A stretch of 64,000 bases of DNA from Laguncularia racemosa (Eukaryota; Streptophyta; Magnoliopsida; Myrtales; Combretaceae): NCBI GenBank assembly GCA_037954665.1, contig JBBMOL010000013.1, positions 9,052,001 through 9,116,000 of the forward strand, read 5' to 3'. Below, piece after piece: positions 54,101 through 62,649 of this stretch. The stretch's first letter is position 1; each line of letters starts with the position of its first letter. Both the position numbers and the translations under genes were made by a program. The notes beneath the pieces are model-generated. The model was given only the letters and a program-made list of their open reading frames with translations. It ran no database searches and had not been told where the DNA came from.

Positions 54101-56105
54101 GTGGTTCCATTGAATTAATAAGCCAAGTGAGAACAATTGAATTCTCGGATTGCCACGTTGTATATGATGGGTCAGTTGTCTTAGGGATTGCGAGTTCACC
54201 TATGATGTAACCCAGTTTTCCACGTCCACAAATCACTATCTTCACGGATTGTGCCCATTGTAAATAGTTTTTACCATTTAATTTGTAGGAAGTAATATGT
54301 AAAGAGGTATCACTCCCGAAAAAAAGAGCTATAGACGTAGCCATATATTTATTATCATGCTGAACATCACTATCGTTTTTCTCCATAAGAATTAATCTTT
54401 AAGGAGTTTGAATGCGACAGGTGATAGAGACACTAATCTGATCTGATCTAATTTAGGTGAATAAAAATTCGGGTGGATATGCTAGGTTTTAGAATAATTC
54501 GAACAAAAGAAAAAAAATAGGGTTTGAGCTTTAATACCATGAGAAAAAAGATAAACAAGGGATGAAGAAATCCACACACTTTCTTATTGAGATTTCATCT
54601 CTTTAAATAGATTACAGGGGGAATAAATTATATAAGGAATAAGTCTTAAAGTAGGAAACAAAAGATTAGCTTATTGAAACAGGATTATTTAAAAAAGGTA
54701 ACAAATAAATTCTAATTATAAACAATTCTAAATATATACATATACAAATCTGACTTTGATTACAACTTCATTCGAGAGAAGATCATCTTTGACTATATTA
54801 TCACTAGTCATATCAACTCAAATGATCAATTAGCTGATATTTTGACCAAGTCTCTTAGGAGTTCTCGTATTGGGTATATTTGTAACAAGTTTGACGCATA
54901 TGATTTATATGCTCCAGCTTGAGGGGAGTGTTAAATGATATATGTACATTAGTCCCACATCTCTTAATCAATAGAGCACCAAACTTGTATACATATATAA
55001 ATACTTGTATAGTACAATATTTGTAATATAATAAGATTAAGGTTTTCTCTTCTCTCTCTATTTTTTCCTCCTTTTAACAATTTATATGCTCCAACTTGAA
55101 AGGGAGTGTTAAATAATATATGTACATTAGTCTCACGTAGCTTAGTCAATAGAGTACCAAGCTTGTATATGTATATAAATACTTGTACAATACAATATTT
55201 GTATGTGAATAAGATTAAGGTTTCTCTTCTCTCTCTATTTTTTCCTCCTTTTAACAATTACGCTACTAAAAATCTCCATAATGTGAGAGGATGGCAATAT
55301 AATTATTCAATATATATACTCATTAAATGCAGAGAGATGACATTTTAAAACTATTCCTCCAATTTGTCTAAATGACACTTTAGATTCCAATGGGGACACA
55401 CATGTAGGCAAACTTAATTCACAATTCATACTGAAATAGGTCAAAATTATTTTTATGCTACCTGGTTCTTGACAATATGTTTGTGCACTTGTTTTTCCAT
55501 ATGTGTTCCCAGTTAGTTGGTTTTCCACATTTTCTATTTTTCTAAAATGTAAGAACTCACCTTAAATTGTACAAAGGTAGGAAGGCCTTTAGTTTTAAGT
55601 TCAACAAGACCATGTCCTCTATTTCGTTAAAGGATTTGAAAAGAAGAGCATGATTGTTAAATTCAATATCAAATAAGATCAATATTATTTAATTGAGAAA
55701 ACTCTTATCTAAAAGGATAAATAAATAAATAAAAGGCACTTAAAGCCCCCCTCTGGCAAAGAAAAAAGAAAGAAAGAAGAGGATAAAGAAAAAATTAAAT
55801 GAATCTGATTTCACTTTATTTATGTTATTGAACATGCATATATAAGTGACAAATTTCAGATGACATAGGATAAGAATAGAAAAATTATTAAAGGACTTAG
55901 TGAGATGCCTGTCCATCTCCAAATCCATACAGATAACAAGAGAAATATCAAATGGGCATGTTTTGTTTGGGAGTAAGATTGCCTAAACTGGGTAAATCAG
56001 ATGAGTTCATGAAAGAATAATGGAAGTTGTTATTCTGTTCAAGCACATCCCTACCTCCATTTGAGGTGGCTTCCAGAAAACAGAATCTGAGTAAAAGAGC
56101 CAGCC
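33190..56105 (-). CDS. NAGLU: Alpha-N-acetylglucosaminidase (GH89, NAGLU-like), 3' nine exons; 5' part outside the window
   Basis: This is a glycoside hydrolase of the vacuole or secretory route that removes terminal alpha-linked N-acetylglucosamine; the Arabidopsis counterpart is CYL1. Exons in transcription order are 56105-56055, 40230-40121, 39985-39883, 39721-39623, 38847-38737, 38449-38202, 34359-34122, 33598-33520 and 33425-33190. All introns between them are GT-AG. The exons sum to 1275 nt, or 424 residues plus stop, uninterrupted. Family landmarks are GWLFYSDSVFWKPPQ, GKMIVLDLFADVKSIW, CLLHNFGGNIEMYG, GVGMCMEGIEQNPVVYELM (the Glu of MEG matches a catalytic glutamate of GH89), NCTDGIADHNTDFIVKFPDW, DLTRQVLSKLANQVYLDAV and YANKFWSGLLEDYYLPR-like. 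Arabidopsis NAGLU is about 800 residues, so roughly the N-terminal half, including the other catalytic Glu in an FNE motif, must lie upstream. The intron between the first two exons listed holds about 15 kb of nested copia elements. Confidence 0.93.
34360..38201 (-). other. 3.8-kb intron of NAGLU
   Basis: An AT-rich intron without coding sequence. A purine-rich GA tract lies near 36165-36265. Just before it, 35985-36060 (GGCCTGTCTGTTTTG ... GTTTTCCTGTTTGGTTGC) resembles the ends of small plant DNA elements, but I could not find paired ends. A GT-rich region lies near 37195-37325. Confidence 0.6.
36160..36265. repeat. GA-rich purine tract in a NAGLU intron
   Basis: About 100 bp of nearly pure purine sequence on the + strand (a polypyrimidine tract in the NAGLU pre-mRNA). 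It is an imperfect GA microsatellite. Confidence 0.75.
40259..40404 (+). repeat. 5' LTR of copia A
   Basis: A 146-bp LTR from TGTTAAATGATATACATTAG to CTCCTTTTAACG; the final CA is mutated to CG. It contains ACATATATAAATAC, a likely TATA box, and a TCTCTTCTCTCTCT tract at its end. Confidence 0.9.
40405..44981 (+). pseudogene. copia A gag-pol, 5' part up to the copia B insertion, broken
   Basis: Gag has a CCHC knuckle, CTYCHQWRHTKDKC, near 41.61 kb. Protease has VVDSGASEHISGNP near 41.86 kb. The integrase zinc-finger region (LLHNQLGHPSFAKL) lies near 42.24 kb, with integrase core pieces near 42.4-42.7 kb. RT runs from about 43.55 kb to the intact catalytic box YVDDIIITGND near 44.19 kb. RNase H (YCDADWIGSPSNR, then ARTSAKAKYHAMA) lies near 44.66-44.82 kb, ending FHERTKHIEINCHF at copia B. 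Compared with copia C, its stops are nearly all TAG or TAA in place of CAG, CAA or TGG. A segment of RT is triplicated at 43584-43789. Confidence 0.87.
43584..43789 (+). repeat. Tandem triplication in the RT region of copia A
   Basis: Three successive units of 69, 68 and 69 bp start at 43584, 43653 and 43721. Each begins CTCTAGTT(G/A)GGTGTTGATG and ends TTGAT(C/T)GGCTTAAGG. Copia C has a single unit at the same place (about 50595-50664). The middle unit lost one base, which shifts the frame. Confidence 0.9.
44982..45206 (-). repeat. 3' LTR of copia B
   Basis: A 225-bp direct repeat of 54540-54764. On the + strand it starts TAAGAAAAAAG (TG mutated to TA) and ends GACTTTGATTACA. By eye it has about nine differences from the other copy. 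Confidence 0.9.
45207..47320 (-). pseudogene. copia B RT and RNase H, broken
   Basis: The RT frame at 46584-45817 is 255 codons open (CKWVFSVKYKANGLIVRYKA, LHQLDIKNAFLNGELEEEVY, SPRAWFDRFSKVI). The catalytic box reads YVDIIVTGN, lacking one of the two adjacent aspartates. RNase H lies near 45700-45372 (VFMDADLAGSIDDCRSTSSY, ARSSAKVEFRAM, HHDRTKHVEVD), split from RT by stops or frameshifts. The segment 47320-46600 is the linker between integrase and RT (LPIALRKGLRSCTQHPISKF), cut by frameshifts. Copia C is inserted at 47321. Confidence 0.87.
47321..47462 (+). repeat. 5' LTR of copia C
   Basis: 142 bp, TGTTAAGTATACTAG to TTTCCTCTTAACA, with ACATATATAAATAC as likely TATA box. By eye it differs from the 3' LTR at about nine positions. 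Confidence 0.92.
47463..52004 (+). pseudogene. copia C gag-pol, broken
   Basis: Gag (ATEKLIGSSNYLSWSTAVEL near 47.99 kb; knuckle CTYCHRWGHAKDKC near 48.67 kb), protease (VIDSSASEHISGNP near 48.93 kb, Gly of DSGAS replaced by Ser), and integrase zinc-finger region (LLHNRLGHPSFVKL near 49.31 kb with CESCQLGKQ). The integrase core starts SIVHSDIWGPSRVISVLGFQ near 49.47 kb. RT (YVDTFSPITKMSSIRLFLSI near 50.71 kb, LYQLDIKNAFLHGELQEEIY, catalytic YVDDIIITGNDQ near 51.06 kb) and RNase H (YCDADWADSPSDRRSTSGYY near 51.54 kb) follow. Stops and small indels are scattered (for example near 48133, 49550, 51159), so it is not functional. Confidence 0.88.
52005..52146 (+). repeat. 3' LTR of copia C
   Basis: 142 bp matching 47321-47462; starts CGTTATGTATACTAG (TG mutated to CG) and ends TTTCCTCTTAACA. 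It is preceded by a purine-rich TTGAGAGGGAG at 51994-52004. Confidence 0.92.
52152..54539 (-). pseudogene. copia B gag, protease and integrase, broken
   Basis: Gag starts at the ATG ending at 54386 (MEKNDSDVQHDNKYMATSIA) with a UBN2-type gag (LNGKNYLQWAQSVKI). A CCHC knuckle CDHCNKPRHTRDKC lies near 53.57 kb, protease VIDSGASNHMIGGSNFFHSY near 53.24 kb, and the integrase zinc-finger region LWHHRLGHPSFSYLKHFYPS near 52.83 kb with CEVCQLAKHTRT. The integrase core is split, with NVPKYSWGDAILTATYLINR at 52332-52273 next to copia C. Frame breaks occur near 53.93, 53.4 and 52.66 kb. Confidence 0.87.
54540..54764 (-). repeat. 5' LTR of copia B
   Basis: A 225-bp direct repeat of 44982-45206, here with the intact TG...CA ends (TGAGAAAAAAG to GATTACA on the + strand). 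Confidence 0.9.
54770..54928 (+). pseudogene. copia A RNase H C-terminal end and polypurine tract
   Basis: It continues copia A after copia B. TTCATTCGAGAGAAGATCATC corresponds to the HFIREKI-type end of copia RNase H, then NQLADILTKSLRSSRIGYIC, DLYAPA and a stop, followed by the purine-rich GCTTGAGGGGAG before an LTR at 54929. The reading frame of this stretch is largely preserved. Confidence 0.8.
54929..55079 (+). repeat. Inner LTR at the right end of copia A
   Basis: A 151-bp LTR, TGTTAAATGATATATGTAC to TCCTCCTTTTAACA. Its variant signature (CTCTTAATCAATAGAGCACC, TTTGTAATATAATAAG) differs from the left LTR of copia A. It is followed directly by a second pol-end plus LTR unit. Confidence 0.85.
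55107..55256 (+). repeat. Outer 3' LTR of copia A
   Basis: A 150-bp LTR preceded by its own ATTTATATGCTCCAACTTGA and purine tract (55080-55106), ending TTTTAACA next to the ATTAC duplication. It shares AGCTTAGTCAATAGAGTACC and TTTGTA(T/C)GT(G/A)AATAAG with the left LTR, so it is the original partner of that LTR. Confidence 0.88.
55262..56054 (-). other. Rest of the NAGLU intron upstream of the copia nest
   Basis: About 790 bp of AT-rich intron with an (AAATA)-type run near 55718-55735 and a purine tract near 55757-55795. No coding sequence. With the copia nest removed, the whole intron would be about 0.8 kb. Confidence 0.7.
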
Positions 56106-56650
56106 CTGCACAAAGACCAATCTGCCATCAAGCATAACATCAGGAAGGAAGATTTTTCATAATGTAGGAAGAGCCATTTTAAAAGACTTCATCAATTTGA
56201 ATGTTAGATATAAACACATTAACACGTAAAAAGAGGACTGAAGATTTAGCAGACATAGCCATCTGATAAATTGAAGACTTTGTAACTTCCTGAATGCAGA
56301 TTGCAAACAGGCTGTCTATAATAGCTGGCAAACATAATCCCATCTCTAACTTATCTATACATTAAGTGAAAAGATCATTCCAAGAGTTAAGACATTTTTT
56401 CAAAGTGTCACTTGTTATATACCTAGGTAACATCTTTCCTGACTTGAGTTTTTGCACTAGGGCTGCATTGTGCATGTATTGAGACAATAGGTTATAGGAC
56501 TGATTTGCTACTTAAGTGCAGTGAAAATTAGCCAGGTCAGTGTATTGCATAGCTTCAATGGAGTGCAACAGGATCAAGAGTTTCAACAGTTATTTCAGAT
56601 GGTTCCTATTTAATAAGCCAGCTTGTAACGATAAATCACCCTTTAGATTT
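56106..56650 (-). other. NAGLU intron sequence between exon and LINE 2
   Basis: Intron sequence upstream (in transcription sense) of the exon at 56055-56105. The acceptor reads TTTGTGCAG on the - strand. I looked for the preceding exon, expected to end with a VWLMQ-like sequence, and did not find it here. Confidence 0.65.
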
Positions 56651-56794
56651 TTTTTTTTTGGGTAATTAATAATTTATTAAACTGAAATATTGAGGAATAC
56701 AATACAGAAATGACATCGAGTTACAAGGAGCACATAATCGATGAACGTGCTAGCATACTAATCCTAGGCACTAATGTAATGTAAAGTGATAGGA

Positions 56795-59700
56795 TTACAA
56801 TGGCCTAATATAGGCTCGTATGTGGTTTGCTAGCATGCTAATCCCTAGAAGGTCATTCCCTAAACGCACTTGATTTCGGGTGCGCCATATACAGTAGACT
56901 GCTGCCGCTAGTGTTGCACGCCATCTCTGGTATGTCGGTGAGTCTCCCAAAGCCATAAAAAATCTGGTCACATTATCCCAGTTATTGGATTGGGCTGAAC
57001 AATGCGTATAGTCACAGACTATACTCCAGACTTGCGATGTGTAATCACACTGGAAGAATAAGTGGGAGTGGTCCTCCTGATGCTGGTTACATAGGAGGCA
57101 AGTAATAGACTGCACTAGTCCCCAGCGGTGTACCCTATCAAGAGTGGATAGTTTCCCTAACCAAGCCAACCATAGTATGAAGGCGTGTCTAGGTAGGGAG
57201 GTTTTATTCCATACTACTCTCTGCCAAGGTACACTGGGTCCTGGGGGGTTAAGGAAACCATAACCACTTTTGATGGTGTACTCTCCAGATCCTAAGTGTT
57301 TCCATCAAAGTCGGTCCGACTCTATACCATTCGGTTTGATGGAGGGGGAAATGCTAATACTATTCCATAGTGGGCCCTCCGAATACACCATTCGTTTCCA
57401 TTCATTATGGAGCATAGTCTCGTACTGTCTGGAAAACCTGTGCTGTTCATGACCCGAGCACTAAACAAAGTATCCAGAGATCCTATCAGGAGCCAAAAGT
57501 CTGCCCATAATGAAATTTCAAGGCCATTATTTGGTTCCCAATAGAAGGAAGATTTGACCAAGCCTCTTAGCTTGAGTAATTTCTTCCATGTCCAAGAACA
57601 GACGGCTGGTGCCTTGGAAGACCAAAAATTCTTTCCCTTGAGTAGAGTGAAATGAACCCATTCCGGCCATAAGCTCTTCATTCCCTCCTTACATAGTCTC
57701 CATATGCGCTTGATTCGGATGGCTTTGTTCCACAGATGAATATCCAGTAATCCTAGGCCACCACTTCCTTTTGGTTGACACACTTCAGCCCATTTGACCT
57801 TAGCTCTAGTAAATATGTGTGGGTTGCCACTCCAGAGGAAGTTCCTTAGTAGTTGCTCTATTTTTGAGACAACCGACTTAGGAAGGATGAAGATGGAGCA
57901 CTAATAGACCTGCATGGAGAAGAGGACAGATCTGATTAATTGGAACCTACCCGCATAGGACAAGTACTTTGCTGTCCACGAGTTGATTCGAGACAGGGTG
58001 CGTTCCACTAGCACCTCACAGTCCTGTTTTTTGAGCTTTGATGATATGAGGGGAACCCCTAGGTATCGTGCAAGTAGTTAGCCTTCACTGAACTGGGTGC
58101 ACTGGATTATGGCCTCCTTTATACTTGCTGGGACCTGAGAAAAGAAAATGCTGCTCTTGTGGTTATTTATTGCCAACCCCGAGATGGCCTAAAAGTCCTG
58201 TAAGGTTTGTCGTACCAAGGAAATAGATTCCTTGTTCCCTCTGGCAAATATGAGGAGGTCATCTACAAAACAAAGATGGGTTAGGCGTTCATTCTGGTAT
58301 CTCCAATGAAGTGAATACCCCGGATTCCGGATTAATTGTCTCAATCGCATGGAGAGAATTTCCATACAAAGGACGAATAGGTAAGGAGAGATAAGGTCCC
58401 CTTGCCTTAAGCCCCTTTTGCTTGCAAAGAACCCCACCAGTTCCCCATTGATATTGACAGAGTATTTTGGCGTTGATATGCACTAACTAATAAGCCTACA
58501 GAAATGGGGAGGAAATTGCATAGCCGAAAGAACCCCTAGAACAAAATCCCACCTCATTGTGTCATAGGCTTTTTGGAGGTCCACCTTCATCATACAGCGA
58601 GGAGCTCCTACTTTGGAGTGGTAATTTGCCATGAGTTCCTGAGCCAAGAAGATATTATCAGTTATCCTCCTACCTGGAACAAAAGCCGCCTATTCTCGCC
58701 CAACTAGGGAAGGCAATACCGATTTCATCCTTGCTACAAGCACCTTGGATATCGCCTTATAAATGACATTGCAGCATGCGATTGGCCTGAAGTCTCCTAG
58801 TCTAGTAGGGTTGGCCACTTTGGGTACTAGAGTAATGGCAGTGTTGTTTATCTCTTTCAGTAGATGCCCTGATGTCATGAACTCTCTAGTGGCAATAATC
58901 AAGTCCTCACCTATAATGTCCCAGCCTTTCTTGAAGAAAAAAGCAGACAATCCATCTGGGCCAGGAGCTTTTCCATTCGCTTGAGATGTGAATCCCCACT
59001 TTATCTCCTCATCTGATAATTCAGCATCGAGGCCAAGTTGTTGTTGATCAGTTAGAGTCTGTGGTGTCAAACTCCCCACGTCGACAGGAGTGGTAGGAGA
59101 TGTAGGTGGGTCATATAAGCGTTGGAAGTAATGAAGTATCTCTTGCCCGACCTCTTCTTCCCCGGCCACCTCACTGCCGTCCTCTCGGGACAGTCTGTGT
59201 ATGGAGCTTCGGTTGTGAAGATTCTTCATGGCTTTGTGGAAATAAGCCGTATTTTTGTCCCCCAACTCCAACCATTTTGCCCTAGACTTCTGTTTGAAGA
59301 AGCTCTCCTCCGCCCCCCTTAGAGTGTAATACTCCTTGTAGGCTATCCGCTCCTCTTCCAACCGGTTTGTGTCCCCAACCGCATGTATGGCTTCTTGCAC
59401 TTGTACCAACCGTCACTTCGCATCTTGTACTCTTAGCGAGATGTTGGAGAATTCAGTTTTGTTCAAGCTTTTGAGCCCCTCCTTAACAAGCCTTAATTTC
59501 TGTACTACCTGAAACATATGGGAGCCTTGGATATCCCTCCTCCATATGGTGCTAACTAGGTCATTGAAACCTTCATGATCTGCCCAATAATTGAAAATTT
59601 TGAAAGGGCTCCTTCTAGCCCTCAATCCATATTTCATACGAACCACAACTAATGAGTGATCGGATATGATAGGTGAAAGGAATTGGGCATGAGCTTTCGG

Positions 59701-60328
59701 ATGCAAATTCATCCAAGGTAGGTTGACCATGGCCCGATCAAGCTTCCTAAGGATAGGCGCCTGCTATTGTTTATTAGACCATGTAAAGAAATCCTCAGAA
59801 TATCTCAAGTCTTCCACCTCCACTTTGGCTAGGCATCTCTGGAACTCCAACATTGCCTCCATGACTGAGGCTTGGCCTCCTTCTTTCTCTGTGACTAGGC
59901 GAGTCGTGTTGAAATCGCCCATGACCAGCCACGGTCTGTCACCTATAGCTTGGGCCAGCACCTCGAGATTCAACCATAACTCCTTGCGTTCTCTATCATT
60001 ATTAGATCCATAGACAAAAGTGACTGTCATATTACTATTTGCTCTCAAGTTTGTCACAGTGCAATGTAGGAATTGCATGTGTTCCTTTTCCACATATATT
60101 CCACTCCCTTGGTTGCCAAGCAATCCAGATGCGCTTCCGTGCCATGGAGTTAACCCATACTTGCCAATGCTGACCCAACCTATTCTTGATGGAATCTTCA
60201 TTTGCAGCATTCACTTTTGCTTCCAATAAACCAATCAAGCTAATGCTATACATAGCACACAACTTCCTAACCTCCGAAATTTTAATGGGGTCATTTAAGC
60301 CCCTTACATTCCATGCTGCCATTGACAT
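56795..60328 (-). pseudogene. LINE 2 ORF2: endonuclease, reverse transcriptase, zf-RVT; broken
   Basis: It starts MSMAAWNVRGLNDPIKISEV at 60328. The endonuclease continues after a frameshift near 60.05 kb (LVMGDFNTTRLVTEKEGG near 59.93 kb; FLSPIISDHSLVVVRM near 59.69 kb). RT has TLVPKVANPTRLGDFRPIAC near 58.8 kb, GLRQGDLISPYLFVLCMEIL near 58.4 kb and a catalytic box reading FVDDLLIFARGN near 58.26 kb (V for A, both Asp kept). The zf-RVT end is WGLVQSITCLLCNQHQEDHS near 57.1 kb, terminating RAYIRPL at 56795. Stops near 59411, 58690 and others interrupt it. Confidence 0.88.
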
Positions 60329-62103
60329 GAAAATGTAAATACGATACAATTATGTGAAATTCCGACTCCTCTTGCGCTGCTTCTTCTTCCGGCGACTAGA
60401 GGAGCTAGAACTTCCGTTGGTCATGGGTTGAGTTCCCGACATTTGGTTCATGTGAACTAATAATTTGTTGAGTGGGGTGTTCTCAAAATCGTCACCACCA
60501 TCTACCTCGTCTCCTCCCTAACCAGCCAGTGGTATATTCGTCACATAGCTAGGGGAGATTGGTGCCTCAGTTGCTGCCAGGGGTGTTTCTACTCCAGCCA
60601 GAGCTACTACAGCCTTCAAGCCAGGTGCCTTACATCCACTGTCCACCTCCATCCGCTCAACCATTGTTCTCCTCAGATTACCGGGACTATCCGCAGGCTC
60701 CTTGGCAACGCTGGTTTCTTTCATTGGCATCACATGCCCACCAAGTAGTGCCGCCCCACTAGCTACTGTTTTGCCCTTAGAAGGCGTCATGCTTGTTGCT
60801 CTACTGGGATGCTGTTGGTGGTCAGCGGTTGGATCTTGCCTTACCTTCTCCTCACCCCGCAGCACCTTCTGGCCAACAGCTACTCGTGGGGCAGCCTGGC
60901 TACCCTCCACATCCATAGTCTAACCATCCTTCCTTTGAGTGGTCTACATGGGTTGACATTTATGCCCGAACACTCTGCATCTCGCACAGCGTGGAGGCAA
61001 CCATTGATATTCCACTTGGACTTCCGCAGCCACACCATTCTCACCCTCCACCCTTACTTGGGTGACCAAGTCTTCACACGCATCAATTTCCACTAGAACC
61101 CGCGCATGGTTTGCCCGTTGCCTCCTAGTCGTTAGGACATCAGCCTTGAGTGGCACTCCTAAGCCACTGACTATGTGGCTCAAGCCTTCCGCCCCTAAGT
61201 ATTCACATGGAATTCGCGAGAAGGTTGCCCACACGGGAATGTTGGTGGGTTGCGCCTTGTCTAGTGGCATGCCTTTCCTCCATTTCTGTAGGATGAGAAA
61301 GCGTTGGGCGAAGTGCCATGTCTTCTCCAGAACAAGTGTTGTGTCGCTCACCCCACTAAACCGGAAGTAGAAGAAACCTTCCAAGCTGCCTAGCACATCT
61401 ACAAGGCCGTATTCCTTCCATAGTTTGAAGGCAATGGATCGGACTAGGGAATATGGTAGCTTGCGGCCAAGGAAATAGCCCACGAGGGTGTTGTTCCAAA
61501 ATTCTGCCCCTAGGTCCCCCACTGCCTTGGGTATTTTCACCGTTGGGGAAGGCCCTTTGCGGCCGGCGGTAAGTATTGCAGAGGAAACGCCGGTGTGCCG
61601 TCCTCCGCCTTGGAGCTGCATACTTGGGCATATGTTCTAGCAGCCAAAGTCGTCTATGCAGTTGGGTGACCGTTGCTAGGTGGTATCCGGTTGGCCTCCT
61701 CAAGGTTCTCGGAAAATGCCTTGTCTTTTTCCAATGCAGAATTTCCAGAAGTGGGATAACTTTGGAAGACAAGTGGGACGTAGCTAGGATGTTTGGCTAT
61801 TTTGGTATCTGTGGGACACCGGTTGCAGGTGTTAGGCCTGCTATCAACTGTGTGGGCACAAGGCTCCACATTGCCTTTCCGAGCTATGATCTGTACTTTA
61901 CTTTTCCCAGTTGGAAAAGCACGGCTTTGACTTACCACTTTTGGGTTGACATTAAATGCCACCTCAAAATCCGTGTTCACCCCCTGGTGAGCATATTGGT
62001 CTTGCACTCCCGATGATGGTAGGCCATTACCGGTGGCATTATCACCTCGTCAAGCGGCGACTAAGGGCAGTCCGGCACCACTTCCTTGGCCGGAGTTGCC
62101 ATG
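60329..62103 (-). pseudogene. LINE 2 ORF1: DUF4283 protein with zinc knuckle; broken
   Basis: A likely start is the ATG ending at 62103 (MATPAKEVVPDCP, stop). The frame then shifts near 61.65 kb into a 225-codon open piece with the DUF4283-type domain (FWNNTLVGYFLGRKLPYSLV, LQKWRKGMPLDKAQPTNIPV, CEYLGAEGLSHIVSGLGVPL) and a knuckle PPRCARCRVFGHKC near 60.97 kb. A low-complexity C-terminus continues to about 60.35 kb, ending in a basic, Ser-rich KKKQRKR-like tract. It would be the LINE RNA-binding protein. Confidence 0.82.
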
Positions 62104-62287
62104 GTGGTTGGTATATTGGTAAATGGTTCCTATAAGCTACTGAACTAGGCAAGGGGAGTGGTTACGGTGGTTTCTAAGGGTAAAAGTGTATAGGGAAGTG
62201 TATGGGGAGAAGAGAGAGGAGAGCATTTTCCTAAAAATCCTTGAGAAAGCTCTTTACACTATTGTCCTCTCTCACCCTTTGGATTTT

Positions 62288-62649
62288 CAAACATGAGGTA
62301 CTTAATGAAAACTTTCATGGCTGTAATTAAATTTGAACCTTTTTCCCTCGAAATCTCTACCATCATGCCCATTTACTCCACCTTTGATTAAAAGAAAGTT
62401 TTTAACACGTGGCCATTGTACAAGCAAAACAAGATTATTAGATAGAAGACTGAAGTATGCATAAATAACGGGAAGATGCCATGACAAACAATTAAAAAAT
62501 GATGATGCTCATAATAAAGGATATTTAAAACCCTCGAGTAACATAATCATGGCATAGCTGATGCAATACACCAAAAACTAATTACTTCTAACCTACTGGG
62601 AATGAGCTTATATAAAAGCCTAAGTAACAAGTCCTCAGACAATTAAACT
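62288..62649 (-). other. Short unique stretch between LINE 2 and LINE 3
   Basis: About 360 bp of AT-rich sequence, presumably NAGLU intron. No exon or repeat is recognised. Confidence 0.55.

Larger units (their letters stand above)
44982..54764 (-). mobile_element. Ty1/copia retrotransposon (copia B), interrupted by copia C
   Basis: A - strand element inserted in the RNase H end of copia A with target-site duplication ACTTC (44977-44981 and 54765-54769). Removing it rejoins copia A (HF... continuing TTCATTCGAGAGAAGATC, as in copia C near 51843). The LTRs are 225 bp (44982-45206 and 54540-54764). The polypurine tract is AAGCTTGAGGGGGAGTG on the - strand near 45207-45223. The primer site ATGGTATTAAAGC on the - strand is at 54528-54540. 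It belongs to a different copia family from A and C. Confidence 0.92.
40259..55256 (+). mobile_element. Ty1/copia retrotransposon (copia A) with two nested elements
   Basis: Inserted in a NAGLU intron, antisense to that gene, with target-site duplication ATTAC (40254-40258 and 55257-55261). The left LTR is 40259-40404 and the outer right LTR is 55107-55256. The primer site TTGTATTAGAGC follows the left LTR and resembles the complement of initiator-Met tRNA. Copia B occupies 44982-54764 within it. Coding order is gag, protease, integrase, RT, RNase H, which defines copia. The left and outer right LTRs share TTAGTCAATAGAGTAC. An additional, different LTR lies just inside the right end (54929-55079). 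Without the nest it would be about 5.2 kb. Confidence 0.9.
56651..62271 (-). mobile_element. LINE retrotransposon (LINE 2), near full length, broken frames
   Basis: A - strand L1-type LINE inside a NAGLU intron, in the same orientation as the gene. Its 3' end is marked by the T-run at 56647-56659 on the + strand. The flanks TCACCCTTTAGATTT(T) at 56636-56651 and TCACCCTTTGGATTTT at 62272-62287 differ at one base and are the target-site duplication. It carries ORF1 and ORF2 of the same family as LINE 1, about 5.6 kb in total. Confidence 0.9.
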
